Below, piece after piece: positions 1 to 4,687 of a stretch of DNA of 5,454 nucleotides. A program made the position numbers and the translations under genes. Source of the DNA: Chloroflexota bacterium (GTDB lineage: Bacteria; Chloroflexota; Anaerolineae; B4-G1; SLSP01). Location: assembly GCA_022707665.1 (NCBI GenBank), contig JAKJAE010000214.1:1-5454 (forward strand), written 5' to 3'. How positions within the stretch are numbered: the stretch's first letter is position 1; each line of letters begins with the position of its first letter. The notes below the pieces were generated by a model. It did not search any database, was not told the DNA's origin, and saw only the letters and a list, made by a program, of their open reading frames with translations.

Positions 1-1
1 G

Positions 2-388
2 GACGGTAAAGAACACCCCGTTGACTCAAAGGATATCGCCTTCCAGATTGCGGGTCGCGAGGGCTTCAAGGAGGCCTTCCGTGCAGCCAAGCCGGTGCTC
101 CTGGAGCCGATCTACCTGTACGTGATCACGGTTCCAGAGGAATATGCCGGTGCCGTGATGTCCGATCTCAACACGCGGCGTGGCCGCGTCCAGGGGATGG
201 GGCAGGAGGGCTCCAAGGCCGTGATCAGCGCGGAGGCTCCTCTGGCCGAGATGCAGCAATACGCGACCAACCTGCGCGCGATTACGCAGGCGCGGGGCCT
301 GTACACAATGGAGTTCGTGCGCTACGACGTCGTGCCGTCACACCTGGCTGAACAGATCATCTCGCAGGCCAAGATCGAGGAAGAGTAG
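2..388 (+). CDS. fusA: Elongation factor G (or EF-G-like paralogue), C-terminal part only
   Basis: This is the last 128 codons of a translational GTPase, cut by the left edge; the reading frame is open from base 2 to the TAG at 386-388. EF-G drives tRNA-mRNA translocation on the ribosome in the cytosol. The visible part covers the end of domain IV and all of domain V. Recognisable EF-G landmarks, counted within the fragment, are the IAGREGFKEAF segment (16-26), PVLLEPI (31-37), the VPEEYAGAVMSDLNTRRGRVQGM block (44-66), PLAEM..YAT.LR..TQ.RG (80-99) and YTMEF..Y..VP (101-112). The G domain, needed to separate canonical EF-G from EF-G2-type paralogues, lies outside the window, so the symbol is tentative. 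A few positions are less common (MGQEGSK after the RGRVQGM block, QARG instead of the usual QGRG), which leaves an EF-G-like protein possible. A strong terminator follows. Confidence 0.93.
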   Translation, partial: DGKEHPVDSKDIAFQIAGREGFKEAFRAAKPVLLEPIYLYVITVPEEYAGAVMSDLNTRRGRVQGMGQEGSKAVISAEAPLAEMQQYATNLRAITQARGLYTMEFVRYDVVPSHLAEQIISQAKIEEE

Positions 389-428
389 GCGAGGGCAGCG
401 CGACTGGCTCAGTCCAGAAGCGGTTATC

Positions 429-467
429 AGACGGGCCGGAGCAGATCTGCTCCGGCCCGTCTTTTTT
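429..467 (+). terminator. Rho-independent terminator of the EF-G gene
   Basis: A perfect inverted repeat has 15 paired bases per side around a GATC tetraloop (429-462; loop 444-447; GC-rich stem with ACGGGCCGG at its base). It is followed directly by a run of six T at 462-467. It sits about 40 nt after the EF-G stop, the classic place. The other strand has no T-run after the stem, so it should act mainly on + strand transcription, although the stem could slow opposing transcripts from rplY. Confidence 0.93.
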
Positions 468-492
468 CATCTCAGCACGCCGTGAACTGCTT

Positions 493-579
493 CTATGCTC
501 GCTGCCTGAGATCGCTCAAATCACGCTTGTAGCGGTATGTGATGCGGCCATGGTCGAGATCATAAGGCGACAGCTCGAC
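493..579 (-). pseudogene. infA: Remnant of translation initiation factor IF-1 (C-terminal strand only)
   Basis: Read on the - strand from 579, the frame gives VELSPYDLDHGRITYRYK followed by ten more residues (RDLSDLRQRA) and a TAG at 495-493. The first 18 residues match the universally conserved C-terminal end of IF-1 (VELSPYDL..GRI.YR.K), the last strand of its OB fold. Intact IF-1 has about 72 residues and normally ends at or near this YR-K. Upstream in this frame (580-616) I see no IF-1-like sequence, no SD and no start, and beyond that lies the end of rplY in another frame. The piece is therefore not a complete gene. It sits 37 nt after the rplY stop on the same strand, so it would lie in the rplY 3' transcript. 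The simplest reading is a fragment left by recombination or deletion; a working infA must then be elsewhere. It has no internal stop, which suggests recent origin or chance preservation. Confidence 0.7.
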
Positions 580-616
580 TGCACGTCGTATCAAACAACC
601 CGCGAACGTAGCTGAC

Positions 617-1258
617 TTACTCCTCCGCCTCGGCCTCCGCCTCGGCAGGAACACCAGCCTCGGCTGCAACTACAGCCTCGACAGCCTCCTCCTCCTCTTC
701 GGCCTGGTAGGTGACCAGGACGACGGTTGCGTCAGGGGGGTTGTGCACCGTGATAGTGTCGGGAATATCAAGGTCGGCCACGGTGATCTGGTCGCCGATC
801 TTGTTCAGGTTTGAGATATCGACCTCGATGACAGGGACCAGATCCAGCGGTAGCGCCTCGATCTCGAGTTCCAGCAGCGTGTGCATCAGGACCCCGCCCT
901 GTTCCTGAACGGCGGGCGCTGTGCCGACGAGTACGACGTTGACCGGCACACGAACGGTTTCCGTCAGGCTGAGCGCCTGGAGGTCGACGTGCGTGATGTC
1001 CTGACGGATGGAATGGTGCTGCACATCGCGAAAGATCGCCAGGTAGGGGCTTTCAGTTCCCTCTACCAGGAGCTGGACGGTAGCACTGGTTCCGGCGCGC
1101 CTCAGTGCCTGTGAGAGCTCTTTGGAATCAAACTGGACGGCAACTGGGTCAATGTGATGGCCATAGACAACACCAGGGACGACGCTCTGGTGTCGCAGGA
1201 GCTTAACCTGCTTCCCGATAAGCGTTCGCGGCTGAGCGCGGAGCTCGATTGATTTCAT
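617..1258 (-). CDS. rplY: 50S ribosomal protein L25 / CTC family
   Basis: This 213-residue protein binds 5S rRNA in the central protuberance of the large ribosomal subunit. The N-terminal L25 domain (about 1-92) shows the family pattern R.LIGKQVK.LR (11-22), VPGVVYG (27-33) and ends in THVDLQAL (89-96). The C-terminal TL5/CTC domain (about 97-184) has PV.VVLVG (105-112), QGGVL (120-124) and the LPLDLVP.IEVDIS.L..GD.I.V.DL..P stretch (136-166). The tail (185-213) is almost only Glu, Ala and Val, a common acidic extension in longer bacterial L25 proteins. The size fits the long (CTC) form rather than the short E. coli L25 of about 94 residues. The ATG at 1258 has a strong GGAGGAGA Shine-Dalgarno (1270-1263) at good spacing. 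The gene has its own promoter (1456-1429) and a long leader. It faces EF-G, with an IF-1 fragment just behind its stop. Confidence 0.95.
   Translation of the reverse strand: MKSIELRAQPRTLIGKQVKLLRHQSVVPGVVYGHHIDPVAVQFDSKELSQALRRAGTSATVQLLVEGTESPYLAIFRDVQHHSIRQDITHVDLQALSLTETVRVPVNVVLVGTAPAVQEQGGVLMHTLLELEIEALPLDLVPVIEVDISNLNKIGDQITVADLDIPDTITVHNPPDATVVLVTYQAEEEEEAVEAVVAAEAGVPAEAEAEAEE
622..645 (-). repeat. Two tandem 12-bp units in the rplY acidic tail
   Basis: The 12-mer CCTCCGCCTCGG (+ strand) occurs twice without a gap, at 622-633 and 634-645. On the coding strand it encodes AEAE twice, just before the final Glu and stop. Because the unit is a multiple of three, slippage would lengthen or shorten the acidic tail without breaking the frame. 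Confidence 0.8.
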
Positions 1259-1422
1259 GGTTCTCCTCCGTGTACCTTTTCCTTATCGACGCTCGCCCAC
1301 GAGCGCCTGCAGATCCCCCGTGCTCGGAGGTCAGCATGACCCGCGCACCGGTGGGGAGCTAACAGCTAGAGCCGGACAACCAAAGAGGCCGCGACGAGGC
1401 GGCCACTTGGCACTGGCAACAG
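1259..1422 (-). promoter_or_regulatory. Long hairpin-rich leader of rplY
   Basis: Between the predicted start point (about 1422) and the rplY ATG lie about 160 nt with no supported gene. Three short perfect hairpins are visible: GGCCGC/GCGGCC with a 6-nt loop (1387-1404), GGTCA/TGACC with a 3-nt loop (1329-1341), and CGCTCG/CGAGCG with a 4-nt loop (1290-1305), the last about 20 nt before the Shine-Dalgarno. CCCC and GTGC on one side of the middle hairpin can also pair with GCAC and GGGG on the other. Ribosomal protein leaders are often autoregulatory; that this one is so is only inference. It matches no riboswitch class I recognise. Confidence 0.4.
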
Positions 1423-1428
1423 GCGATT

Positions 1429-1456
1429 ATTCTAGCCTAGTTGGATGTTTTGTCAA
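1429..1456 (-). promoter_or_regulatory. Sigma70-type promoter of rplY
   Basis: On the - strand a perfect TTGACA (1456-1451) is followed after 16 nt by TAGAAT (1434-1429), a 5/6 match to TATAAT. The predicted start is near 1422. The -35 box begins only 12 nt after the stop of the upstream membrane protein gene, so rplY can be transcribed alone as well as by read-through, since I see no terminator between them. Confidence 0.82.
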
Positions 1457-1468
1457 CCTGCGTTGGAC

Positions 1469-1858
1469 CTAGGCCTCCGTTGTCTTTCTGAAGCGCAGTT
1501 CGTCAAGGGGACGGTGCTCCAGAGCGACCATCGTGTACCACGAGAGCGCCAAGGCCACAATCTGCGCTGCTAGCAGTCCCCAGGCCCACTCGTTAGCGGG
1601 TGTCTTGAGGTTAGGCAAGAGGGTCATCAGGCGCACCACGGCATTGAGCCCCTGAACGAAGATCATCAAGCTGCGCGTCCCGGAGAGTGAGAGCGTGCCG
1701 GTGTTGAAGCCAACGATGGCCAGGGTCAGCAGAAGCAAGAAAGCTGGTGGCAGCACAGCGGCCTGCGGTGCCATCCTGAAGTAGCTCAATGGGTAGAGAA
1801 TGACGGCGATCACCTGAAGTGCCACGAGCACTGCCATCGGTAGTCTCACGTTGCGCAT
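1469..1858 (-). CDS. Small four-helix membrane protein, function unknown
   Basis: This 129-residue protein is not one I recognise. Hydrophobicity suggests four membrane helices at about 7-27, 34-51, 61-80 and 91-112, with short loops (FNTGTLSLSGTRS; LPNLKTPANE) and a charged C-terminal tail (EHRPLDELRFRKTTEA) likely in the cytoplasm. There are no cysteines and no visible catalytic or metal-binding motif. The ATG at 1858 is preceded by AAGGAGAG (1870-1863) at normal spacing. A well-formed promoter (1937-1910) adds confidence that it is expressed. It diverges from the livK operon and shares its control region, which could mean co-regulation but does not prove a role in transport. It is transcribed towards rplY, with about 210 nt and a separate promoter in between. 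A small integral membrane protein of the kind often annotated as hypothetical or DUF is the best statement possible. Confidence 0.8.
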   Translation of the reverse strand: MRNVRLPMAVLVALQVIAVILYPLSYFRMAPQAAVLPPAFLLLLTLAIVGFNTGTLSLSGTRSLMIFVQGLNAVVRLMTLLPNLKTPANEWAWGLLAAQIVALALSWYTMVALEHRPLDELRFRKTTEA

Positions 1859-1893
1859 GAATCTCTCCTTGGCCGACCCGGACTGGGCGTGAT

Positions 1894-1904
1894 AGTTGTC
1901 AACT
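1894..1904. promoter_or_regulatory. Small palindrome at the start point of the membrane protein gene
   Basis: AGTTG-T-CAACT is a perfect 5-bp inverted repeat around one central base. It lies 5 nt downstream of the - strand -10 box, where transcription of the membrane protein gene should begin. This is a typical position for a repressor site, but the half sites are short, so chance is not excluded. Confidence 0.35.
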
Positions 1905-1909
1905 CTGAC

Positions 1910-1937
1910 ATTATATTCGACATACGGTTAAGGTCAA
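1910..1937 (-). promoter_or_regulatory. Sigma70-type promoter of the membrane protein gene
   Basis: On the - strand TTGACC (1937-1932; 5/6 match) is followed after 16 nt by a perfect TATAAT (1915-1910). The start is predicted near 1903, leaving a leader of about 45 nt before the ATG at 1858. Its -35 box is one base away from the -35 box of the opposite livK promoter. Confidence 0.82.
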
Positions 1938-1943
1938 TTTGAC
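1933..1943. promoter_or_regulatory. Palindrome joining the two divergent -35 boxes
   Basis: GTCAA-T-TTGAC is a perfect 5-bp inverted repeat centred on 1938, made from the two abutting -35 boxes. The symmetry is partly forced by two TTGAC elements facing apart. Whether it also binds a regulator cannot be told from sequence. What it does show is that two RNA polymerases could hardly occupy both promoters at once. Confidence 0.4.
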
Positions 1944-1967
1944 ACTTGACGAAAACCCCAGTACAAT
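1939..1967 (+). promoter_or_regulatory. Sigma70-type promoter of the livK operon
   Basis: A perfect TTGACA (1939-1944) is followed after exactly 17 nt by TACAAT (1962-1967), a 5/6 match. Transcription should begin near 1974, giving a leader of about 140 nt before livK. A second TTGAC (1947-1951) lies within the spacer but has no well placed -10. Confidence 0.85.
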
Positions 1968-1981
1968 GAAAAGCGTTGTAC
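1961..1981. promoter_or_regulatory. Candidate operator over the livK -10 box and start point
   Basis: GTACAA (1961-1966) and TTGTAC (1976-1981) form a perfect 6-bp inverted repeat with a 9-nt gap, 21 bp in all, so the half-site centres are 15 bp apart. It overlaps the -10 box and the predicted start, where a bound dimer would block initiation. The regulator is unknown and no regulator gene is in the window. Confidence 0.45.
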
Positions 1982-2113
1982 CATGTCCTGCTGAGGGCCC
2001 GCGTGACTCCAGGGCCGGAAAGGGGGTGTGACACGCGATCAGTGCAGCCGAGCGATCAGCTTAATGAAGGTCCCCATAGATTTCGGTCCAAAGTCCAGGA
2101 GGAGGAGAGTAAG
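1974..2113 (+). promoter_or_regulatory. livK leader with short repeats and alternative pairings
   Basis: About 140 nt precede livK. GCGTG (2001-2005) can pair with CACGC (2032-2036), enclosing ACTCC with GGGGT (2006-2010/2023-2027). GGCCC (1996-2000) can instead pair with GGGCC (2012-2016). The octamer GCGATCAG occurs twice, at 2035-2042 and 2052-2059. The 3' end carries a purine-rich AGGAGGAGGAGAG Shine-Dalgarno (2097-2109). I recognise no T-box or riboswitch core, and no T-run that would make an attenuator. The livK frame is open upstream to 1976, but that stretch has no protein-like features. Confidence 0.3.
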
Positions 2114-3250
2114 ATGCGTATCAGAACTGCCGTTGTGATCCTAGTTGTGTTGGCTATGTTGGCGCTCTCTGCGTGCGGTGGTGCCGGCAGCAAGACTGTC
2201 AAGATCGCCATCTTGGCGCCTTTGAGTGGCGATGTGGCCACCTTCGGCCAGTCCACCCGCGATGGGGCTATGCTGGCCATAGAGGAGTGGAACGCCAAAG
2301 GCGGCGTTGACGGAAAGACCATTGAGGTCGTCGTCGAGGACAGCCAGTGCAGTGCTGAGGCAGCGGTCAGCGCCGCGAACAAGGTTATCGATCAGGATGG
2401 TGTGAAGTTCATCATTGGCGAAGTCTGCTCGAGCGCCTCGATTCCCATCTCGCAGATCGCCGCCGCCAAGGGCGTGTTGCAGATCACCCCGACCTCGACG
2501 AACCCCACGGTAACGGTGAACGAGGACGGTACCACGAAGGAGACCGTCTTCCGCGCCTGTTTTATTGATCCCTTCCAGGGACTGGTGGGCGCGAAGTTCG
2601 CGATCGACACTCTGGGGGCCAAGACGGCTGCCGTGTTCCTTGATCAGGGCAACGACTACGTTCGTGGGCTGGCAGAGGTGTTTATCAAGGAGTTCGAGGC
2701 CGCTGGTGGCGAGGTTCTGGTGCAGGAGACCTACACTGGTGATGACCAGGACTTCTCTGCGATTCTGACGAAGGTCAAGGACGCGAACCCTGACGTGCTC
2801 TATCTCCCAGACTACTACAACACCATCAACCTGATTGCCGGTCAGGCCCAGGAGAAGGGGATTACGTCCGTGCTGATGGGCGGTGATGGTTGGGATTCCG
2901 CCGATCTGGACACAAGCGTGGTTGAAGGTGGCTACTTCACGAACCACTTCTCGCCGGATGACACGCGCCCGATCGTGCAGGACTTTGTGAGCAAGTACGA
3001 GGCCAAGTACGGTGCCCGGCCTGACGCTCTGGCAGCGTTGGCCTATGACGCGGCGACGATCCTGTTGCAGTCGATGGACCAGGCCGACAGTGTCGATCCT
3101 GCGGAGGTGGCTGCAGCGATGGCTTCGGGGACTTTCCCGGTTGTCTCTGGCGAAATCACGTACGATGCACTTCACAACCCCGTGAAGGCCGCCGTGATGC
3201 TCAAGGTCGAGGGCGGGCAGATTATCTATACCGAAACCGTCGCTCCGTGA
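2114..3250 (+). CDS. livK: Branched-chain amino acid type ABC transporter, substrate-binding lipoprotein
   Basis: This 378-residue protein captures substrate outside the membrane and passes it to the LivH/LivM channel. Residues 1-20 are a lipoprotein signal (MRIRT, a hydrophobic core, then lipobox L-S-A-C), so Cys21 is the lipidated anchor. The rest is a periplasmic-binding-protein type I fold (LivJ/LivK, Peripla_BP_6): IAILAPLSGDVATFGQ (31-46), GA.LAIEEWNAKGG (51-64), the paired cysteines Cys79 and Cys105 in the positions of the conserved LivJ disulfide, CSSASIP (105-111), ITPTSTNP (124-131), NDYVRGLAEVF (180-190), DFSAIL.K (213-220) and MGGDGWDS (255-262). By analogy with E. coli LivJ, Ser106 and Thr127 region, Tyr182 and Asp258 should line the pocket. 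LivJ has Glu where Asp258 stands, and Cys149 is an extra cysteine. The exact ligand is unknown; leucine-type amino acids are typical, but this family also binds amides and other solutes. The ATG at 2114 follows a strong Shine-Dalgarno and gives the signal peptide its normal length. Confidence 0.93.
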   Translation: MRIRTAVVILVVLAMLALSACGGAGSKTVKIAILAPLSGDVATFGQSTRDGAMLAIEEWNAKGGVDGKTIEVVVEDSQCSAEAAVSAANKVIDQDGVKFIIGEVCSSASIPISQIAAAKGVLQITPTSTNPTVTVNEDGTTKETVFRACFIDPFQGLVGAKFAIDTLGAKTAAVFLDQGNDYVRGLAEVFIKEFEAAGGEVLVQETYTGDDQDFSAILTKVKDANPDVLYLPDYYNTINLIAGQAQEKGITSVLMGGDGWDSADLDTSVVEGGYFTNHFSPDDTRPIVQDFVSKYEAKYGARPDALAALAYDAATILLQSMDQADSVDPAEVAAAMASGTFPVVSGEITYDALHNPVKAAVMLKVEGGQIIYTETVAP

Positions 3251-3285
3251 CGTGGGGTTGTTGACGTAGTCATCTGAGAGATCTG

Positions 3286-3333
3286 GAGAAGCCGGGAGCC
3301 GGCGCTGCAGATGGTGCTGGCCCCAGGCTTCTC
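3286..3333 (+). promoter_or_regulatory. Long imperfect hairpin between livK and livH
   Basis: An outer perfect 8-bp stem, GAGAAGCC (3286-3293) with GGCTTCTC (3326-3333), encloses a small internal loop and an inner 8-bp stem, GCCGGCGC (3298-3305) with GTGCTGGC (3314-3321, two G-U pairs), capped by an 8-nt loop. Only GCTTGTT follows, not a clean T-run, so it is at best a leaky terminator. Hairpins after binding-protein genes often protect the upstream mRNA and keep binding protein in excess over permease; that role is inferred. The livH Shine-Dalgarno begins about 7 nt after the stem. Confidence 0.55.
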
Positions 3334-3354
3334 GCTTGTTAAGGAAGGTGGCAT

Positions 3355-4317
3355 ATGGAGCAGACCACGAGTGTGCCAGGGCTTGGCACAACTGGGCCTC
3401 AGACCAACGGCGTCTCCCTGCGGCGCCGGGATGGGATGGTCCTCAATCGCATCAGCCAAGGTATCTTTGCGTTACTGGGCCTGTTGGTCCTTTATGTACT
3501 GAGCCGTGCCTTCTTGGACAATCCCAGTGTTTTCGTTCAGCAGGTTCTGAATGGACTGCAGCTGGGCTTCATTTATGCACTCATTGCTCTGGGCTACACG
3601 ATGATCTATGGCATCGTCAAGTTGATCAACTTCGCCCACGGCGATGTGTTCATGGTGGGCTCATTCACGAGTTTCTATACCATCGGTACACTGGGTCTGC
3701 ACCGCTGGCTCACGTGGGTCTTCCCGGGAGCTCCGGACGGCATAGCGACGGTGGTGGGGACGTTCACGGTGATTCTGGCCTCGATGGCGGTCTCAGCGGC
3801 GTTGGCGGTGGTGGTAGAGCGTTTCGCCTACCGTCCCTTGCGCAACAAACCCCGCATTGCGGCGCTTATCACGGCCGTGGGCGTCTCCTTCTTTCTCGAG
3901 TACTTCGGGGCGCTGCCTTTCGCCTATACCAATAACTACATCACCTACCCGCGGCCTTTTGAGGTCTCGGTGTATTCGGCTGGCACAATCTCCCCTGTGC
4001 TGATGATTGCGATGTGGTCGATCTTCGGGTTGGCCCTGGTTGTGTACGCTGTTCTCGCGATTCGGGGGCGGCGCGGCGATCCACAGGCCAAGCTGCTGTT
4101 GCGCCATCCGTTGCTCTCATTTGGGCTTCAGTTCGGTGGCTTCCTGTCGGTTGTCTTGACGCTGGCGGGGCATCGAGACTGGCGGAAAGGTCTGGGATCT
4201 CTCGACCTCCAATGTGACACTCGTCATCATGAGCGCCTCGATCCTGTTGCAGGTGGTGCTGCAATTCGTGGTCAACAATACCAGGCTCGGCAAGGCGATG
4301 CGAGCGGCGGCCTATGA
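3355..4317 (+). CDS. livH: Branched-chain amino acid ABC transporter permease LivH, N-terminal part of a frame-broken gene
   Basis: LivH is one of the two membrane subunits that form the import channel. From the ATG at 3355 (AAGGAAGG Shine-Dalgarno, 3341-3348) the protein has an unusually long polar N-terminus (1-35), a first helix (36-52), then the LivH hallmark GYTMIYGIVKLINFAHGDVF (80-99) and ERFAYRPLRNKPRIAALITAVGVSFFLEY (155-183, starting in the conserved amphipathic loop). Residues about 205-272 form an additional hydrophobic block not found in E. coli LivH. From about codon 270 the frame degrades into non-LivH residues (HRDWRKGLGSLDLQCDTRHH and on) and stops at TGA 4315-4317; the true continuation lies one frame further (+1) and ends at 4675. 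A restored protein would have about 439 residues, against roughly 300 for ordinary LivH. A later ATG at 3436 lacks a good ribosome site, so I prefer 3355. Confidence 0.88.
   Translation: MEQTTSVPGLGTTGPQTNGVSLRRRDGMVLNRISQGIFALLGLLVLYVLSRAFLDNPSVFVQQVLNGLQLGFIYALIALGYTMIYGIVKLINFAHGDVFMVGSFTSFYTIGTLGLHRWLTWVFPGAPDGIATVVGTFTVILASMAVSAALAVVVERFAYRPLRNKPRIAALITAVGVSFFLEYFGALPFAYTNNYITYPRPFEVSVYSAGTISPVLMIAMWSIFGLALVVYAVLAIRGRRGDPQAKLLLRHPLLSFGLQFGGFLSVVLTLAGHRDWRKGLGSLDLQCDTRHHERLDPVAGGAAIRGQQYQARQGDASGGL
4160..4205 (+). other. livH: Frame break inside livH
   Basis: Frame 1 reads as LivH down to about 4165, while the downstream LivH sequence is in frame 2, which is blocked by a TGA at 4157-4159 and opens at 4160. 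The switch must lie after that, and LivH-like residues (VWDLSTSNVTL) appear in frame 2 by about 4190-4220. It equals one extra base or two missing bases. The GGGG run at 4167-4170 is the best place for a one-base indel; AAA (4186-4188) and GGG (4194-4196) are alternatives. No known +1 programmed frameshift signal such as a stop codon in a slippery site is present. Confidence 0.85.
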
Positions 4318-4675
4318 CAAGCCCGCGGCACGCCTGATGGGGATCAATGTCGATGGCGTGATTGCGGCGACGTTCGCTCTGGGGGGAGGGCTAGCCGGCG
4401 CGGCAGGTGTACTGTACGCCACCGCATACAAACAGGTGCACCACCTGATGGGCATTATCCCCGGTCTGAAGGCGTTCGTGGCTGCAGTGGTGGGAGGCAT
4501 CGGGAGCATCCCTGGCGCATTCGTTGGGTCTCTCATTATGGGTCAGACGGAGGTGCTTGCTGCAGGCTTCATCTCGACGCCCATGCGGGACGCCATTGCG
4601 TTTTCGCTGCTGATCGTTGTCCTGCTCGTGTGGCCGCAGGGCATCTTCGGTGAGCCGCCGGCGGAGAAGGTGTAG
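4214..4675 (+). CDS. livH: LivH permease, C-terminal part in the shifted frame
   Basis: This is the second half of the same permease, not a separate gene. Frame 2 is open from 4160; the GTG at 4214 (nominal start) and the ATG at 4229 have no Shine-Dalgarno, so independent translation is unlikely. The 153 residues from 4214 carry the conserved LivH end: a helix (VIMSASILLQVVLQFVV), TRLGKAMRA...D..AA.LMGINVD (24-47), a glycine-rich helix (FALGGGLAGAAGVLYA), then the ATPase-coupling region GLKAFVAAVVGGIGSIPGA (84-102), and the final RDAIAF to WPQGIFG segment. This region, which in the family contacts the LivG/LivF ATPases, is intact and shows no decay, which argues for a very recent mutation or a sequencing indel rather than an old pseudogene. 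Stop TAG 4673-4675 overlaps the livM ribosome site. Confidence 0.82.
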   Translation: MTLVIMSASILLQVVLQFVVNNTRLGKAMRAAAYDKPAARLMGINVDGVIAATFALGGGLAGAAGVLYATAYKQVHHLMGIIPGLKAFVAAVVGGIGSIPGAFVGSLIMGQTEVLAAGFISTPMRDAIAFSLLIVVLLVWPQGIFGEPPAEKV

Positions 4676-4681
4676 GAGGAG
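4675..4681 (+). promoter_or_regulatory. livM ribosome binding site overlapping the livH stop
   Basis: GGAGGAG shares its first G with the livH TAG. Two in-frame ATGs follow: 4682 touches the site, too close to use, whereas 4688 is 6 nt away, the usual spacing. This decides the start in favour of 4688 and suggests translational coupling with the end of livH. Confidence 0.75.
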
Positions 4682-4687
4682 ATGTCT

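Noticed and set aside
429..462. Perfect palindrome as a restriction, recombination or attachment site
   Set aside because: Its position after a stop codon and the following T-run make it an ordinary intrinsic terminator.
1257..1472. 71-codon frame on the + strand in the rplY leader
   Set aside because: Composition is that of non-coding GC-rich DNA, no ribosome site, and the region is explained by promoter and leader of rplY.
1976..2113. In-frame N-terminal extension of livK starting at 1976
   Set aside because: It would begin almost at the predicted transcription start, has no Shine-Dalgarno, and would bury the lipoprotein signal; the ATG at 2114 has a strong site and a normal signal peptide.
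2141..3391. A 416-codon open frame antisense to livK
   Set aside because: It mirrors the livK codons, has many His and Arg residues with no domain pattern, lacks a ribosome site, and livK on the other strand is unmistakable.
3336..3935. 199-codon frame overlapping the start of livH
   Set aside because: Low-complexity Gly/His/Arg translation in a shifted frame of livH, with no homology pattern.
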